Shown here piece by piece: positions 14,062 to 21,627 of a stretch of DNA of 30,075 nucleotides. A program made the position numbers and the translations under genes. Positions within the stretch are counted from its first letter, which is position 1. Each line of letters begins with the position of its first letter. The DNA comes from Firmicutes bacterium UBA3932 (GTDB lineage Bacteria > Bacillota > Clostridia > Peptostreptococcales > Anaerovoracaceae): assembly GCA_002385825.1 (NCBI GenBank), contig DGEG01000045.1:1-30075 (forward strand), in the 5' to 3' direction. Below the pieces are notes generated by a model. That model saw nothing but the letters and a program-made list of their open reading frames with translations, ran no database searches and had not been told where the DNA came from.

Positions 14062-14757
14062 CTACAATTCAAATATTTCATATTCATGGTCCAGCAAATT
14101 GATGCTCAGAAGCTTGTTCCGAAGTATGTTGCCCCTGCCGAGCAATATCTTCAATCCTTCCGCCACCTCAATGGAAGCGACTACAGCCGGGGTAAAGGAT
14201 GGATTCCCAAGTTGCACCTCCATGCCTTTTTGCTCGTCGGTGGGATACAGTTTTTCCATAATCCTGTCTCCCGGGAAGATAGCAGACACTTGCCCGTACC
14301 AACCGGCGATGGCGCCGTGAACCATGGGAATTCCCTCTTTTTCACAGGCCTTTTCAACTACTTTCCTCGCGCCCATATTATCCAGCGCGTCTATGACCAG
14401 ATCGTGACCGCGAATCAATTCCGGACAGTTGTCGTCATCTAACATGATGTGAATCGGCGTTACTTCCACATCCGGGTTTACCGCAAGCATCCTCTGTTTC
14501 GCCGCCTCTGCCTTGCTCTTCCCCAACAGCGCCACCGAAGACAGCAGCTGCCTGTTGAGATTGCTTTCCTCAAAAACATCTCCGTCTGCTGCAGTAATGT
14601 GGCCGATTCCAAGCCTGGCCAACTCTTCAATGACATACCCGCCCAATCCGCCGCAGCCTGCCACGAACACCTTAAACGTAGCCAGCTTTTCATTTTCCTC
14701 CGGGGAAAGGGTCATCATGTTTTTCTCGTACCGTTTACTGCTCCTCGTAGTACTCAT
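14062..14757 (-). CDS. HesA/MoeB/ThiF-family activating enzyme (E1-like)
   Basis: A 231-residue protein with the MoeB/ThiF fold. The nucleotide-binding loop VAGCGGLGG (about 32-40), the DGDVFEESNLNRQ segment with its arginine, the DALDNMGAR motif and AIAGWYGQV are all present. These enzymes adenylate the C-terminal Gly-Gly of MoaD- or ThiS-like proteins. Two such partners lie further right in the window (21424-21627 and 23589-23828), and two moeA genes are adjacent, so a role in pterin dithiolene formation for the tungstoenzymes is the likely reading. The zinc-binding CxxC pairs of full-length MoeB are absent, as in short HesA types. Its start overlaps the end of the preceding gene by 23 bases. 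Confidence 0.88.
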   Translation of the reverse strand: MSTTRSSKRYEKNMMTLSPEENEKLATFKVFVAGCGGLGGYVIEELARLGIGHITAADGDVFEESNLNRQLLSSVALLGKSKAEAAKQRMLAVNPDVEVTPIHIMLDDDNCPELIRGHDLVIDALDNMGARKVVEKACEKEGIPMVHGAIAGWYGQVSAIFPGDRIMEKLYPTDEQKGMEVQLGNPSFTPAVVASIEVAEGLKILLGRGNILRNKLLSINLLDHEYEIFEL

Positions 14758-16648
14758 ATCCGCCCAATTCCTCCAGTATTTTTCTGAAGTCTTCGCTCCG
14801 CAGCACTTCCAGAAACGCCCGGATCATTTCAGTTTCCATAAACTGTTCCGGAATGGCGAAATCGTATTCTTCGACGCCGATGGGTATGAAGTCCAGCCCC
14901 ATGGCCTTGGCTGCGGAAAACACGCCCACTCCTACATCTGCAGTCCCGGCGCTGACGGCGGCGGCTACTGCCATATGGGTGGTCATGTCTCTATCATATC
15001 CTTTGATAAGACTGTTGTCGATATGGTTTTTCTTAAGCAAATAATCGGTGAGAATCCGCGTGCCCGAGCCTTTCTGCCGGTTGACAAAGACCACATCCTT
15101 TCTGGCCAGGTCCTCTATGCTGCGGATATTCTTGGGATTCCCCTTTGCCACCATGAATCCCTGCTGCCGTTTCACACCCTTTACTAAAGCGATCTTACGA
15201 TTCCCCAAATATTTCTCAATGTAGGAAGTATTGTACTCACCCGTTTGCTCGTCCAGCAGATGAATTGGAGCCATATGGGCTTCGCCCCGGGAAAGGGCTA
15301 AAATGCCCCCCATGCTGCCCACATGAGCGGAGGAAAGGTGTATCTTCGGTTCTCCCGGCCCGGCTTCTCTTTTTTCCAACAGGGTTGCCATGTAATCCAT
15401 GATCAGATCATGGCTCCCGATGGAGACGATGGTATTTTCAATGTCGCTCATATCTCGTGTCAGCTCCACTGAAACCGTCTCGCCCGCTTCGTAACCCTCG
15501 CTGTTTCTGGGGATAATCATAAGACCATCGGCCCTCACCAGGGACATGGTGACACCCGCTCCCCGGCTAAGCGGAGTGGCGATGAGTTTTTCATCCACCT
15601 TTCCGACCTTGACCCTGATGTATTCCCTGTATTTAAGAGACGATACCACTCTCTTGGATACAACGGCGTCGATTCTGGGAAGCTGAGAAATGCGAGTCCT
15701 CTGCAACTTGCGAAATACGGGGCCTACGATTTCTTCAAAAGCGAGGAACGCGGAGCCCGGAAAACCCGGAACGCCGATGACAGGCTTTCCGTCAACGATG
15801 CCCAACACCGTGGGCTTTCCCGGACGTATGGCAAGTCCGTGAAATACAAGTTCCCCCATCTCTTCCACCAGATGGGCCGTATAGTCCCTGATCCCTGCCG
15901 AAGAGCCTGCGTTCACAATCACAATGTGGTTGCGCTCAAGCAACTGCATCAGCGCACTTTTCAGGTCTTCTTCCCGGTCCGGCACCGGCGAAATCCTGTC
16001 GGGAATCCCGCCCCACTCCTCCACCATGGCGCAGAAAGTCCAGGAATTCGTATCGAAGTAGTTGCCTGGTTCCAAGTGGTCGTAATCCTCTGTTATTTCG
16101 TTGCCCGTAGGCATGATGCCGATGCGAATGCGCTCATAGACCTCGATCTGTCTCACCCCGCTGTTTAAAACGGCACCGATATCAATGGGCCGGATGCGGT
16201 GGTTCTCCGGAAGAACCATTTCCCCGGCTACGATATCCTCTCCGATGGGGCGGATGTGCTGCCAAGGCGATGCGGCGGCCGTAATGCGAACCTTCCCATC
16301 CTCTAATTCCTGAAGATCTTCTACCAAGATTACGCAGTCGTAGGGGTCTCGAATTAACTGGCCTGTATTTACGTAATCAAAGTCTTCAATCGGTTTCAAA
16401 TCTACCGGATTGGTCTCACTGGCGGAAAAGGTGCGCTCCGCCACCGCCATGATGCCGTCCATGGCCGCCGCATTGTGGTTAGGAGCAGAAACCCTTGCAA
16501 ATACCGGCTTTGCCGTAACCCGGCCCAAAGCCTCCCTTACATCAACCAGCTCTATCTTTACCCCCGCGGCTGCCTCATCCAGCCTTCCTAAATAATATGA
16601 AACGGCCTCTTCAATATCCGTGTTGGTCAAATAAACCTTCCGCTCCAT
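14735..16648 (-). CDS. MoeA fused to a periplasmic-binding-protein-like domain
   Basis: A 637-residue fusion. Residues about 1-405 are MoeA (molybdopterin molybdotransferase): APNHNAAAMDG (metal-insertion region), VNTGQLIRDPYD, MPTGNEI, NAGSSAGIRDYT and VPGFPGSAFLA are all recognisable. Residues about 415-637 resemble the PBP-like domain also found after ModE-type regulators, with SIGSHDLIMDYMATLL, SAHVGSMGGILAL and RQKGSGTRILTDYLL. MoeA inserts molybdate or tungstate into adenylylated pterin; the extra domain may sense oxyanion or cofactor, which is inference. The start has GGAGGAG eight bases upstream. It is followed by, and overlaps, the HesA/MoeB-type gene. Fusions of this design are known in Firmicutes and Archaea. 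Confidence 0.92.
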   Translation of the reverse strand: MERKVYLTNTDIEEAVSYYLGRLDEAAAGVKIELVDVREALGRVTAKPVFARVSAPNHNAAAMDGIMAVAERTFSASETNPVDLKPIEDFDYVNTGQLIRDPYDCVILVEDLQELEDGKVRITAAASPWQHIRPIGEDIVAGEMVLPENHRIRPIDIGAVLNSGVRQIEVYERIRIGIMPTGNEITEDYDHLEPGNYFDTNSWTFCAMVEEWGGIPDRISPVPDREEDLKSALMQLLERNHIVIVNAGSSAGIRDYTAHLVEEMGELVFHGLAIRPGKPTVLGIVDGKPVIGVPGFPGSAFLAFEEIVGPVFRKLQRTRISQLPRIDAVVSKRVVSSLKYREYIRVKVGKVDEKLIATPLSRGAGVTMSLVRADGLMIIPRNSEGYEAGETVSVELTRDMSDIENTIVSIGSHDLIMDYMATLLEKREAGPGEPKIHLSSAHVGSMGGILALSRGEAHMAPIHLLDEQTGEYNTSYIEKYLGNRKIALVKGVKRQQGFMVAKGNPKNIRSIEDLARKDVVFVNRQKGSGTRILTDYLLKKNHIDNSLIKGYDRDMTTHMAVAAAVSAGTADVGVGVFSAAKAMGLDFIPIGVEEYDFAIPEQFMETEMIRAFLEVLRSEDFRKILEELGGYEYYEEQ

Positions 16649-16683
16649 CCTTCTCCTCCTCGATTCTTAGTCCGAAGCAAAAA

Positions 16684-17029
16684 GCAACTAATAATCTGCA
16701 AAGAACTTTATTTTAGTTGATTTTATTCCCATATATTGAGTTTTGTTGCTGTTTGTGGGTGGAAAATCAACTAATTTTTATGAATTTCGGATTTTTAGTT
16801 GATATTTTTGCTAAAAAGTCAGCTAAATTTTTGTGTTAATGACCTTTTTAGTTGATTTACCCTGTTTTTACCTCAATTAACGGCATTTTTTAGAGTAAAA
16901 ATCAACTAATTTTTTCTCTATCTAATGATTTTAGTTGATTTGTCCCGTTCAGTGGATTTGTTTCTTTTTGTTGTTATCTCCTTTAGTTGATTTTCCCCGT
17001 TCTGTTGATTATCTTGTTCAGTTGATTTG
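16684..17029. repeat. Array of an AGTTGATTT motif in both orientations
   Basis: The 483-base gap between the two moeA genes has no credible gene. It holds 11-12 copies of a TTTAGTTGATTTT-like motif. Forward copies are near 16713, 16793, 16845, 16929, 16983 and 17018, with variants near 16950 and 17002; reversed copies (AAAATCAACTAA) are near 16763 and 16898, with variants near 16684 and 16815. Orientation alternates on the left; on the right the copies are tandem and linked by CCCGTTC. Spacing varies from about 18 to 53 bases. Confidence 0.8.
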
Positions 17030-17131
17030 TCTCGAAAAGTGTGAAAGTGTCGATACTGAATGCGACGCCGACTATACGATCCTGGCTCTACAACTCCGGC
17101 TCTTATCCAAAACGCAAATACATCCTTATAA

Positions 17132-18403
17132 TCAATCTATTAAAACCACTTCCACGGTTTCGCCGGCCCGGACGCCTTCGGATCCGGCGGGAATGACCAC
17201 GTAACCGTCAGCCTTGGACAACTGGGCGATAGCCCCGGATTTTGCCCGGATGGGTTCTGCAATCCAACCGCTTTCCGCTCCCGTGGGCTTCTCCTGCCCT
17301 TGAACCCTTTTCAGGTTTACCAGCTGGTAGGTGATTCTCCCCTCTCCCGCATGAACATTTTCCGTAATCATTGCGGGGATCGTCATGGAAGTCCCTTCAT
17401 TTGCGAAATAATATTTCCTCAAAAACCTTCCTGCAATCACATGAAAAACTATAATCGAAGACAGAGGATGCCCCGGCAGCCCGATTACCGTCTTGGGTTC
17501 CCCAAAATCCGTAAATATCCCCACTATCGTGGGCTTGCCCGGCTTAATGTTCAAACCGTGGGTCACTACCCCCGGCTTGCCCAGCGAATCTACCACCTGA
17601 ACGGTAAAATCCTTATTTCCTGCCGAGCTTCCCCCGGAAAGCACCACCATATCGCATTTATCCATCCGTTCCAACACCGCGTTGCGATAGGCTTCTTTGT
17701 CATCCGGGATAATTGCAAGATCAATCACCTCCGCTCCCAATGCCTCTGCATAAGCGCTGAGGGCGTGGGCATTGATATCCCGCACCTGACAGGGTCCCGG
17801 TTTTTCAGAGGGTTCCACCAGCTCGTCCCCTGTAGAAAGAATCGACAGCTTCGGTTTCCGGTAAACGGACACTTGTCCCTTACCGCAAGCGGCCAGGAGC
17901 CCTATGTCCTTGGTGGAGATTCGATGTCCCTTGGAAAAGAACTTCTCACCCTCTTTAAAATCATCGCCCACATTCATAATATGGGCATTGGGTGCAACGG
18001 GACGGTTTATTACGATCATCTCTTCTCCCAGCTTGTCAATATGCTCTACCATTACCATGGCATCGGCGCCTTCAGGAACCATGCCTCCCGTCGGCACATA
18101 GGCCGTCTGTCCCGAACCGATGTTCAGCGTCGACGCCTCTCCCATTCGAACGGATCCAATACACTCCAAAAAAACCGGTACGCTGTTGCTTACGCCGAAG
18201 GTGTCCGCAGCCCGCACCGCATAACCGTCCACTACGGATCTCCGGAAGCTGGGAGAATCCAGATCGGCAAAAACGTCTTCAGCCAAATACCGACCGTAGG
18301 ATTTTCGGAGCTCCACTTCTTCCGTCTTCTTTTCCAGCGCGCCAAAATACGTTTCAAACTTCTGCTCGACTTCTTCAATGGAATCTACTTTTAGCAACTT
18401 CAT
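17132..18403 (-). CDS. moeA: Molybdopterin molybdotransferase MoeA
   Basis: A 423-residue stand-alone MoeA, which inserts molybdate or tungstate into adenylylated molybdopterin. Domain order is normal. The N-terminal part has RRSVVDGYAVRA (the catalytic VDGYA region, about 55-66), and VPTGGMVPEGADAMVMVEH follows. The MogA-like central domain has LSTGDEL, SGGSSAGNKDF and GLPGHPLSS, and a C-terminal beta-barrel ends in AGETVEVVLID. Its ATG overlaps the tupC stop codon by four bases (ATGA), so it is translationally coupled to the tungstate transporter, favouring tungsten as its metal. A second, fused MoeA lies downstream. The RBS lies inside tupC. Confidence 0.95.
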   Translation of the reverse strand: MKLLKVDSIEEVEQKFETYFGALEKKTEEVELRKSYGRYLAEDVFADLDSPSFRRSVVDGYAVRAADTFGVSNSVPVFLECIGSVRMGEASTLNIGSGQTAYVPTGGMVPEGADAMVMVEHIDKLGEEMIVINRPVAPNAHIMNVGDDFKEGEKFFSKGHRISTKDIGLLAACGKGQVSVYRKPKLSILSTGDELVEPSEKPGPCQVRDINAHALSAYAEALGAEVIDLAIIPDDKEAYRNAVLERMDKCDMVVLSGGSSAGNKDFTVQVVDSLGKPGVVTHGLNIKPGKPTIVGIFTDFGEPKTVIGLPGHPLSSIIVFHVIAGRFLRKYYFANEGTSMTIPAMITENVHAGEGRITYQLVNLKRVQGQEKPTGAESGWIAEPIRAKSGAIAQLSKADGYVVIPAGSEGVRAGETVEVVLID

Positions 18404-19110
18404 GACAACAATTCTCCATCTATAAACGCTTTTGTCAACGGATTTTCCGGATCTTTCAACATCAAAGCAGCGGGGCCGGTCTCAACCAGCCTTCCTTTAT
18501 GCAGCATAGCCGTGTTCCCGCAGATCCGCTTCGCCTGGCTCAGATTGTGAGTGATAATGACCACGGTAGTGCCCTCCTGCTCATTGATCTTTTTCAACAT
18601 CCTCTCGATCTCTCCTGTAGTTGCCGGATCAATGTTCGCCGTAGGTTCGTCTAATAGCAGTAACTTCGGCCGGAAGGACAAGGCTCTTGCTAAAGCCACT
18701 TTCTGCATCTCACCGGAGGACAGGGTCCAAGCCTTTTGCTTTCGCAGGCGGGTAAGATCCAGATCTTCCATCAGCTCTTCCACACGCTCTCTGAGCATGT
18801 TTTCCTGCCATCCTCTTAGTTTCAACGGGTATGCAATGTTCTTCTCCACCGTGGTACGAAGCAGATAAGGCGATTGAAATACCAAAGTTATATCCCGGTA
18901 GGGAGTTATTTCGGTCCGGTCTGTTCCGTAATATACTTTCCCCTCCGTCTGCGCATCAATACCGGCCATAATGTTCAGCAGGGTGCTTTTCCCCGCACCG
19001 TTTGGCCCGATAATGCCGAAAAGACAACCTTCTTCCACAATCAGTTCTTCGAGATCCAGCACCGTACGGCTGCCGTATATTTTTTTAACTCCTTCAAGTT
19101 TTACTTGCAT
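18400..19110 (-). CDS. tupC: Tungstate ABC transporter ATPase TupC
   Basis: A 236-residue ABC ATPase. Walker A is GPNGAGKST (about 35-43), the Q-loop lies in LVFQSPYLLR, the signature is LSSGEMQKVALARAL, Walker B is LLLLDEPTANID, and the switch histidine is in IITHN. The signature has Ser for the second Gly of LSGGQ, which occurs in the Tup/Mod branch. It lacks the C-terminal TOBE/MOP domain of ModC, which fits TupC. The ATG at 19110 follows AGGAG by about 14 bases, longer than usual, because the junction with tupB carries a 34-bp duplication. It overlaps moeA downstream by four bases. Confidence 0.92.
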   Translation of the reverse strand: MQVKLEGVKKIYGSRTVLDLEELIVEEGCLFGIIGPNGAGKSTLLNIMAGIDAQTEGKVYYGTDRTEITPYRDITLVFQSPYLLRTTVEKNIAYPLKLRGWQENMLRERVEELMEDLDLTRLRKQKAWTLSSGEMQKVALARALSFRPKLLLLDEPTANIDPATTGEIERMLKKINEQEGTTVVIITHNLSQAKRICGNTAMLHKGRLVETGPAALMLKDPENPLTKAFIDGELLS

Positions 19111-19151
19111 CGTCAGCTATTTTTCTCCTGTATTTTACTTGCATCGTCAGC
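19099..19151. repeat. 34-bp tandem duplication at the tupB-tupC junction
   Basis: TTTTACTTGCATCGTCAGC occurs at 19099-19117 and again at 19133-19151, with similar flanks. On the coding strand both copies contain a TGACGATG stop-start unit: the first unit ends tupB, the second starts tupC. Confidence 0.9.
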
Positions 19152-19839
19152 CATTCTTTTCTTGTATATTGTATAGTATAGCATTAATTGTAAATGCAAT
19201 TAGCAGTAATACGATACCCACTGCAATAGCCCGGTCGTAATTCCCCATGCGCTGGAGCTGGGCGATATAAGTAGTCATAACCCGTGTCTTTCCCACTATG
19301 TTTCCACCCACCAGCATCACGGCTCCCACTTCCGAAATGGCTCGTCCAAAACCGGTGACGATGGCGGCCAACAACCCTACTCTAAGCTCAAATATTAATA
19401 ACTTGACGGCTTCCCTCCTGCCTGCCCCCAGCGTTAACGCCAGGCGGCGCACTCTATCTGCCTTTTCCTTTACGATATTGTAAGTCAGACCGATTATTAT
19501 GGGAGTCACCAAGCAAACCTGGGCAATGATCATTGCTGTAGGCGTGAAACTGAGGCCCAAAAAACCTAAAGGTCCCTTTCGCATAATGAACAGAAATACC
19601 ACCAGACCGGCGATAACCGGCGGCAGGCTCATCAGTGTGTAAATCAGCCGGATCAAAATCCGTTTTCCCGGAAAATTGTAAAGTCCGATAATAACGCCTA
19701 TGGGAATGCCCAGGCACGTGGAGATGATCACGGAAGTAAGAGATACTCTTAAGGAAAGGCCTACTATCTCATAGATTTCCGGATCAAAAGATAAAAGCAT
19801 CTTTATGGCTTCTGTTATTCCTCTTGCTATTTCTTGCAT
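19147..19839 (-). CDS. tupB: Tungstate ABC transporter permease TupB
   Basis: A 230-residue membrane permease with about five or six helices. The cytoplasmic EAA-type loop that contacts the ATPase is visible as LALTLGAGRREAVKLLIFEL, ending in the usual glycine motif (about 130-150). The family segments LSLRVSLTSVIISTCLGIPIG, split by helix ends, LPPVIAGLVVFLFI and GPLGFLGLSFTPTAMIIAQ match TupB more closely than ModB or CysT/W; the SEVGAVMLVGGNI segment follows. The ATG at 19839 has AAGGATGA about five bases upstream. It is 334 bases downstream of tupA, a gap filled by repeats. The gene is expected to work with TupA and TupC in high-affinity tungstate uptake. Confidence 0.93.
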   Translation of the reverse strand: MQEIARGITEAIKMLLSFDPEIYEIVGLSLRVSLTSVIISTCLGIPIGVIIGLYNFPGKRILIRLIYTLMSLPPVIAGLVVFLFIMRKGPLGFLGLSFTPTAMIIAQVCLVTPIIIGLTYNIVKEKADRVRRLALTLGAGRREAVKLLIFELRVGLLAAIVTGFGRAISEVGAVMLVGGNIVGKTRVMTTYIAQLQRMGNYDRAIAVGIVLLLIAFTINAILYNIQEKNG

Positions 19840-19860
19840 ACTTCATCCTTATAACATTTT

Positions 19861-19897
19861 GCCTGGGGCACAGGGAGCTTCCCAGGCATGTTTTTTT
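19861..19897 (+). terminator. Hairpin with T tract between tupA and tupB
   Basis: GCCTGGG (19861-19867) pairs with CCCAGGC (19881-19887), followed by ATG and seven T residues on the plus strand. No plus-strand gene precedes it. On the transcribed minus strand there is no T tract, so it may simply be an mRNA hairpin ahead of tupB. Confidence 0.4.
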
Positions 19898-19908
19898 GTA
19901 CTGCATCT

Positions 19909-19972
19909 TTGTACTGCACCAAAGAAAAGATGTATCTGGTTTGTACTGCATCAAAGCAAAGATGTATCTGGT
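19909..19972. repeat. Two tandem 32-bp repeats
   Basis: 19909-19940 and 19941-19972 are near-identical 32-base units (TTGTACTGCA, two variable bases, AAAG, A or C, AAAGATGTATCTGGT). A partial third unit, TTGTACTGCATC, lies at 19896-19907. The last bases merge into a degenerate family A half. Confidence 0.85.
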
Positions 19973-19999
19973 GTCAGCGACTAAATAAATACAAGTATT

Positions 20000-20128
20000 A
20001 TTTTTGGGGCGCAGGGTTACTCTCCCGCTCGATGGCTACGCGCTGCGTGCCGTACGATCTAGACGGTCCGCCCTGCCCGGTTGGCACTTGCTTGTACTCG
20101 CTGGAGCGCAACCCTGCGCCCCAAAAAT
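20000..20128. repeat. Family C element, full copy: 129-bp MITE-like hairpin
   Basis: Perfect 18-base terminal inverted repeats, TTTTTGGGGCGCAGGGTT (20001-20018) and its complement (20110-20127), extended by one outer pair. Pairing continues inward imperfectly for about 13 more bases. It contains the segments CCGCTCGATGGCTACG and CCCGGTTGGCACTTGCTTGT found in partial copies at 8746-8785 and 10773-10837. Family A half-sites (GGTGTCAG near 19970, CTGACACC near 20142) flank it. It sits inside the tup operon between tupA and tupB and has no coding capacity. Confidence 0.85.
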
Positions 20129-20173
20129 GCTTTAATAAATCACTGACACCAAATACAGTTATCTTTAAAGAAA

Positions 20174-21043
20174 TTAATCGTTATTGGGCTCTCCTGTGGC
20201 GTTAGGAGTAAACAGAGGAGCTCCGTATTCCTCTACACCGTATTCGCCGATAAGCTTCTGGGCTTTCTCGCCGATAATCCAGTTCTGGAAGTTCAAGGCG
20301 CCCTCTGCGTTTATCTGATCGTTCTTGGAAGGATCCACCACGATAACGCCGTATTGGTTAAATAATTTGGTGTCGCCTTCCGTAACGATGATCATATCCG
20401 TGTCCGCTGAATAATTGAGCCATGTAGCCCTGTCAGACAGCGTATATGCCTGCATATCGTCAGCCATGGTAATTACGGCGCCCATTCCCTGGCCTGCTTC
20501 GATATACCAATCGCCTGCAGGCTCAAGTCCGGCCTCGCTCCACAAGCTCAATTCCTTCTTGTGAGTTCCGGATTCGTCACCTCTCGACACAAAAGGTGTC
20601 TTGGTGTCGAAGAGAATGGTGAAAGCCACCACTGCATCATTGGGTGCATCCTGTGAAATTCCCGCAGGATCATCGGCAGGTCCCAGGATTACGTAATCAT
20701 TATACATAACGTCGTAACGTGCCGGTCCGTGACCCGCTGCAATGAATTCCCTCTCGGCTGCCGGAGAGTGAACCAGTAGAACATCAGCTTCTCCGTTTTC
20801 ACCCATTGCCATAGCTGCTCCGGAGCCCACGGCAACAACGTCTACTTCCCATCCCGTATCCTTAGTAAACTCGGGAAGCAGAACATCCAAAAGACCGCTG
20901 TCCTGGGTGCTGGTGGTTGTGGCGAGCAGAATAGTGCCCTTAATCTCAGCGGGACCTTCGCCTTCCTGCGCGCATCCTGCCAGTGTGGCAAGGAGCATCA
21001 CTACAGCGATAAGCAGCGCTAACCATTTTTTGCCTTTTAACAT
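20174..21043 (-). CDS. tupA: Tungstate-binding lipoprotein TupA
   Basis: A 289-residue substrate-binding lipoprotein. The N-terminus MLKGKKWLALLIAVVML is a signal peptide with lipobox LAGC at about 21-24, so Cys24 is the lipid anchor. The mature protein starts its ligand-binding fold with ILLATTTSTQDSGLLDVLLP; the TTTS motif is the hallmark of TupA and differs from ModA. Further family features are GSGAAMAMGENGEADVLLVH, FVSRGDESGTHKKEL and TLSDRATWL. The ATG at 21043 follows GAGGAGGA by about six bases; an earlier in-frame start has no site. It is preceded by a Moco/Tuco-like riboswitch with a terminator and is separated from tupB by repeats. Confidence 0.95.
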   Translation of the reverse strand: MLKGKKWLALLIAVVMLLATLAGCAQEGEGPAEIKGTILLATTTSTQDSGLLDVLLPEFTKDTGWEVDVVAVGSGAAMAMGENGEADVLLVHSPAAEREFIAAGHGPARYDVMYNDYVILGPADDPAGISQDAPNDAVVAFTILFDTKTPFVSRGDESGTHKKELSLWSEAGLEPAGDWYIEAGQGMGAVITMADDMQAYTLSDRATWLNYSADTDMIIVTEGDTKLFNQYGVIVVDPSKNDQINAEGALNFQNWIIGEKAQKLIGEYGVEEYGAPLFTPNATGEPNND

Positions 21044-21128
21044 GATATTCCTCCTCTTATGTGTGTGAACATATATGGTTACCATACAGCCCTCATAATG
21101 GGATATACGGGTAAAGACAACGTAGAAA

Positions 21129-21153
21129 ACCCTTTCCGCGCAAGGGAAAGGGT
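21129..21153 (-). terminator. Riboswitch-controlled terminator before tupA
   Basis: In the transcript ACCCTTTCC (21153-21145) pairs with GGAAAGGGT (21137-21129) around a seven-base loop, followed by a short T tract. The 5' arm CCTTTCC is also complementary to the conserved GGAAAGG of the upstream aptamer, giving a competing antiterminator. Confidence 0.75.
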
Positions 21154-21169
21154 CTCATAACCTCAGATA

Positions 21170-21285
21170 GACTCGCTTTCTGATTTTCCTTTCCAAACGC
21201 GGGAGGCATGCGGATTTCTCTACATACCCATCGGTCGCGATCCATAGCTTGTGCTTTAGGATGCAGCGACTCGGAAATGCTGTCT
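21170..21285 (-). promoter_or_regulatory. Moco/Tuco-type (molybdenum or tungsten cofactor) riboswitch upstream of tupA
   Basis: The minus-strand leader contains GCCTCCCG, a short gap, then TGGAAAGG (21207-21187 region). This is nearly the 3' signature of the E. coli moaA Moco RNA. Just before it a hairpin GGUAUG/CAUGCC (21228-21205) matches the expected stem, and further 5' a stem GTCGC/GCGAC with inner ATCC/GGAT (21270-21234) matches another. The tungstate transporter it precedes is a known type of target for this class. Boundaries are approximate. Confidence 0.82.
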
Positions 21286-21423
21286 TTTCGTATTCAGTTT
21301 TCACTCAACTAAATTAAACTTAAAAACAAATCATTTAAAATAACATCCTTGCTGTCTTTGCTCTTTTGGGCCTTTTTATCTACCCGCCCATGCAGTTACT
21401 GTCCTCTGTCCGCTAATAATCCC

Positions 21424-21627
21424 TCAACCCCCGGCTGCAAGCCGCAGGATTTTCACTTCGTCTCCTTCTTCCAGGACGCGGGTAGCATAATCCGCGCTGA
21501 GCAGCTGCCTTCCGTTCACCCACACGGCTACACGACTGCTGTAGCCTGCCAGTTCAAGAAGATCGTTGACAGTAGTGCCTGAAGGCACCGCCATTTCTTT
21601 TTTATTTAATCTAATTCGTATATCCAT
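21424..21627 (-). CDS. MoaD/ThiS-like sulfur-carrier protein
   Basis: A 67-residue beta-grasp protein ending in the diglycine AAGG, which in MoaD and ThiS is adenylated by a MoeB/ThiF-type E1 and thiocarboxylated. ThiS-like features are the TTVNDLLEL segment, VAVWVNGRQL and LEEGDEVKILRLAAGG. Its start lies 22 bases inside the end of the AOR-family gene, so the two are translationally coupled. The paired arrangement, repeated with the other AOR gene, suggests a carrier dedicated to tungstopterin synthesis rather than thiamine; that is inference. It is the last gene of the operon before the tupA leader. Confidence 0.88.
   Translation of the reverse strand: MDIRIRLNKKEMAVPSGTTVNDLLELAGYSSRVAVWVNGRQLLSADYATRVLEEGDEVKILRLAAGG

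Noticed and set aside
16684..17029. CRISPR-like array
   Set aside because: Motif is short, occurs in both orientations, spacing varies from 18 to 53 bases, and there are no cas genes.
17300..18394. Long plus-strand open frame opposite moeA
   Set aside because: It lies antisense to a gene with clear family motifs; the product has no recognisable domain. The same applies to the frame at 24278-25285 opposite AOR 2.
18400..19110. Defective ABC ATPase because of LSSGE
   Set aside because: All other catalytic motifs are intact, and this deviation is compatible with a functional Tup/Mod-type ATPase.
19861..19897. Terminator of tupA
   Set aside because: The T tract is on the plus strand, while tupA is read from the minus strand; on the tup transcript the hairpin lacks the T run.
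20000..20128. Insertion sequence
   Set aside because: No transposase frame fits in 129 bases; it can only be a non-autonomous element.
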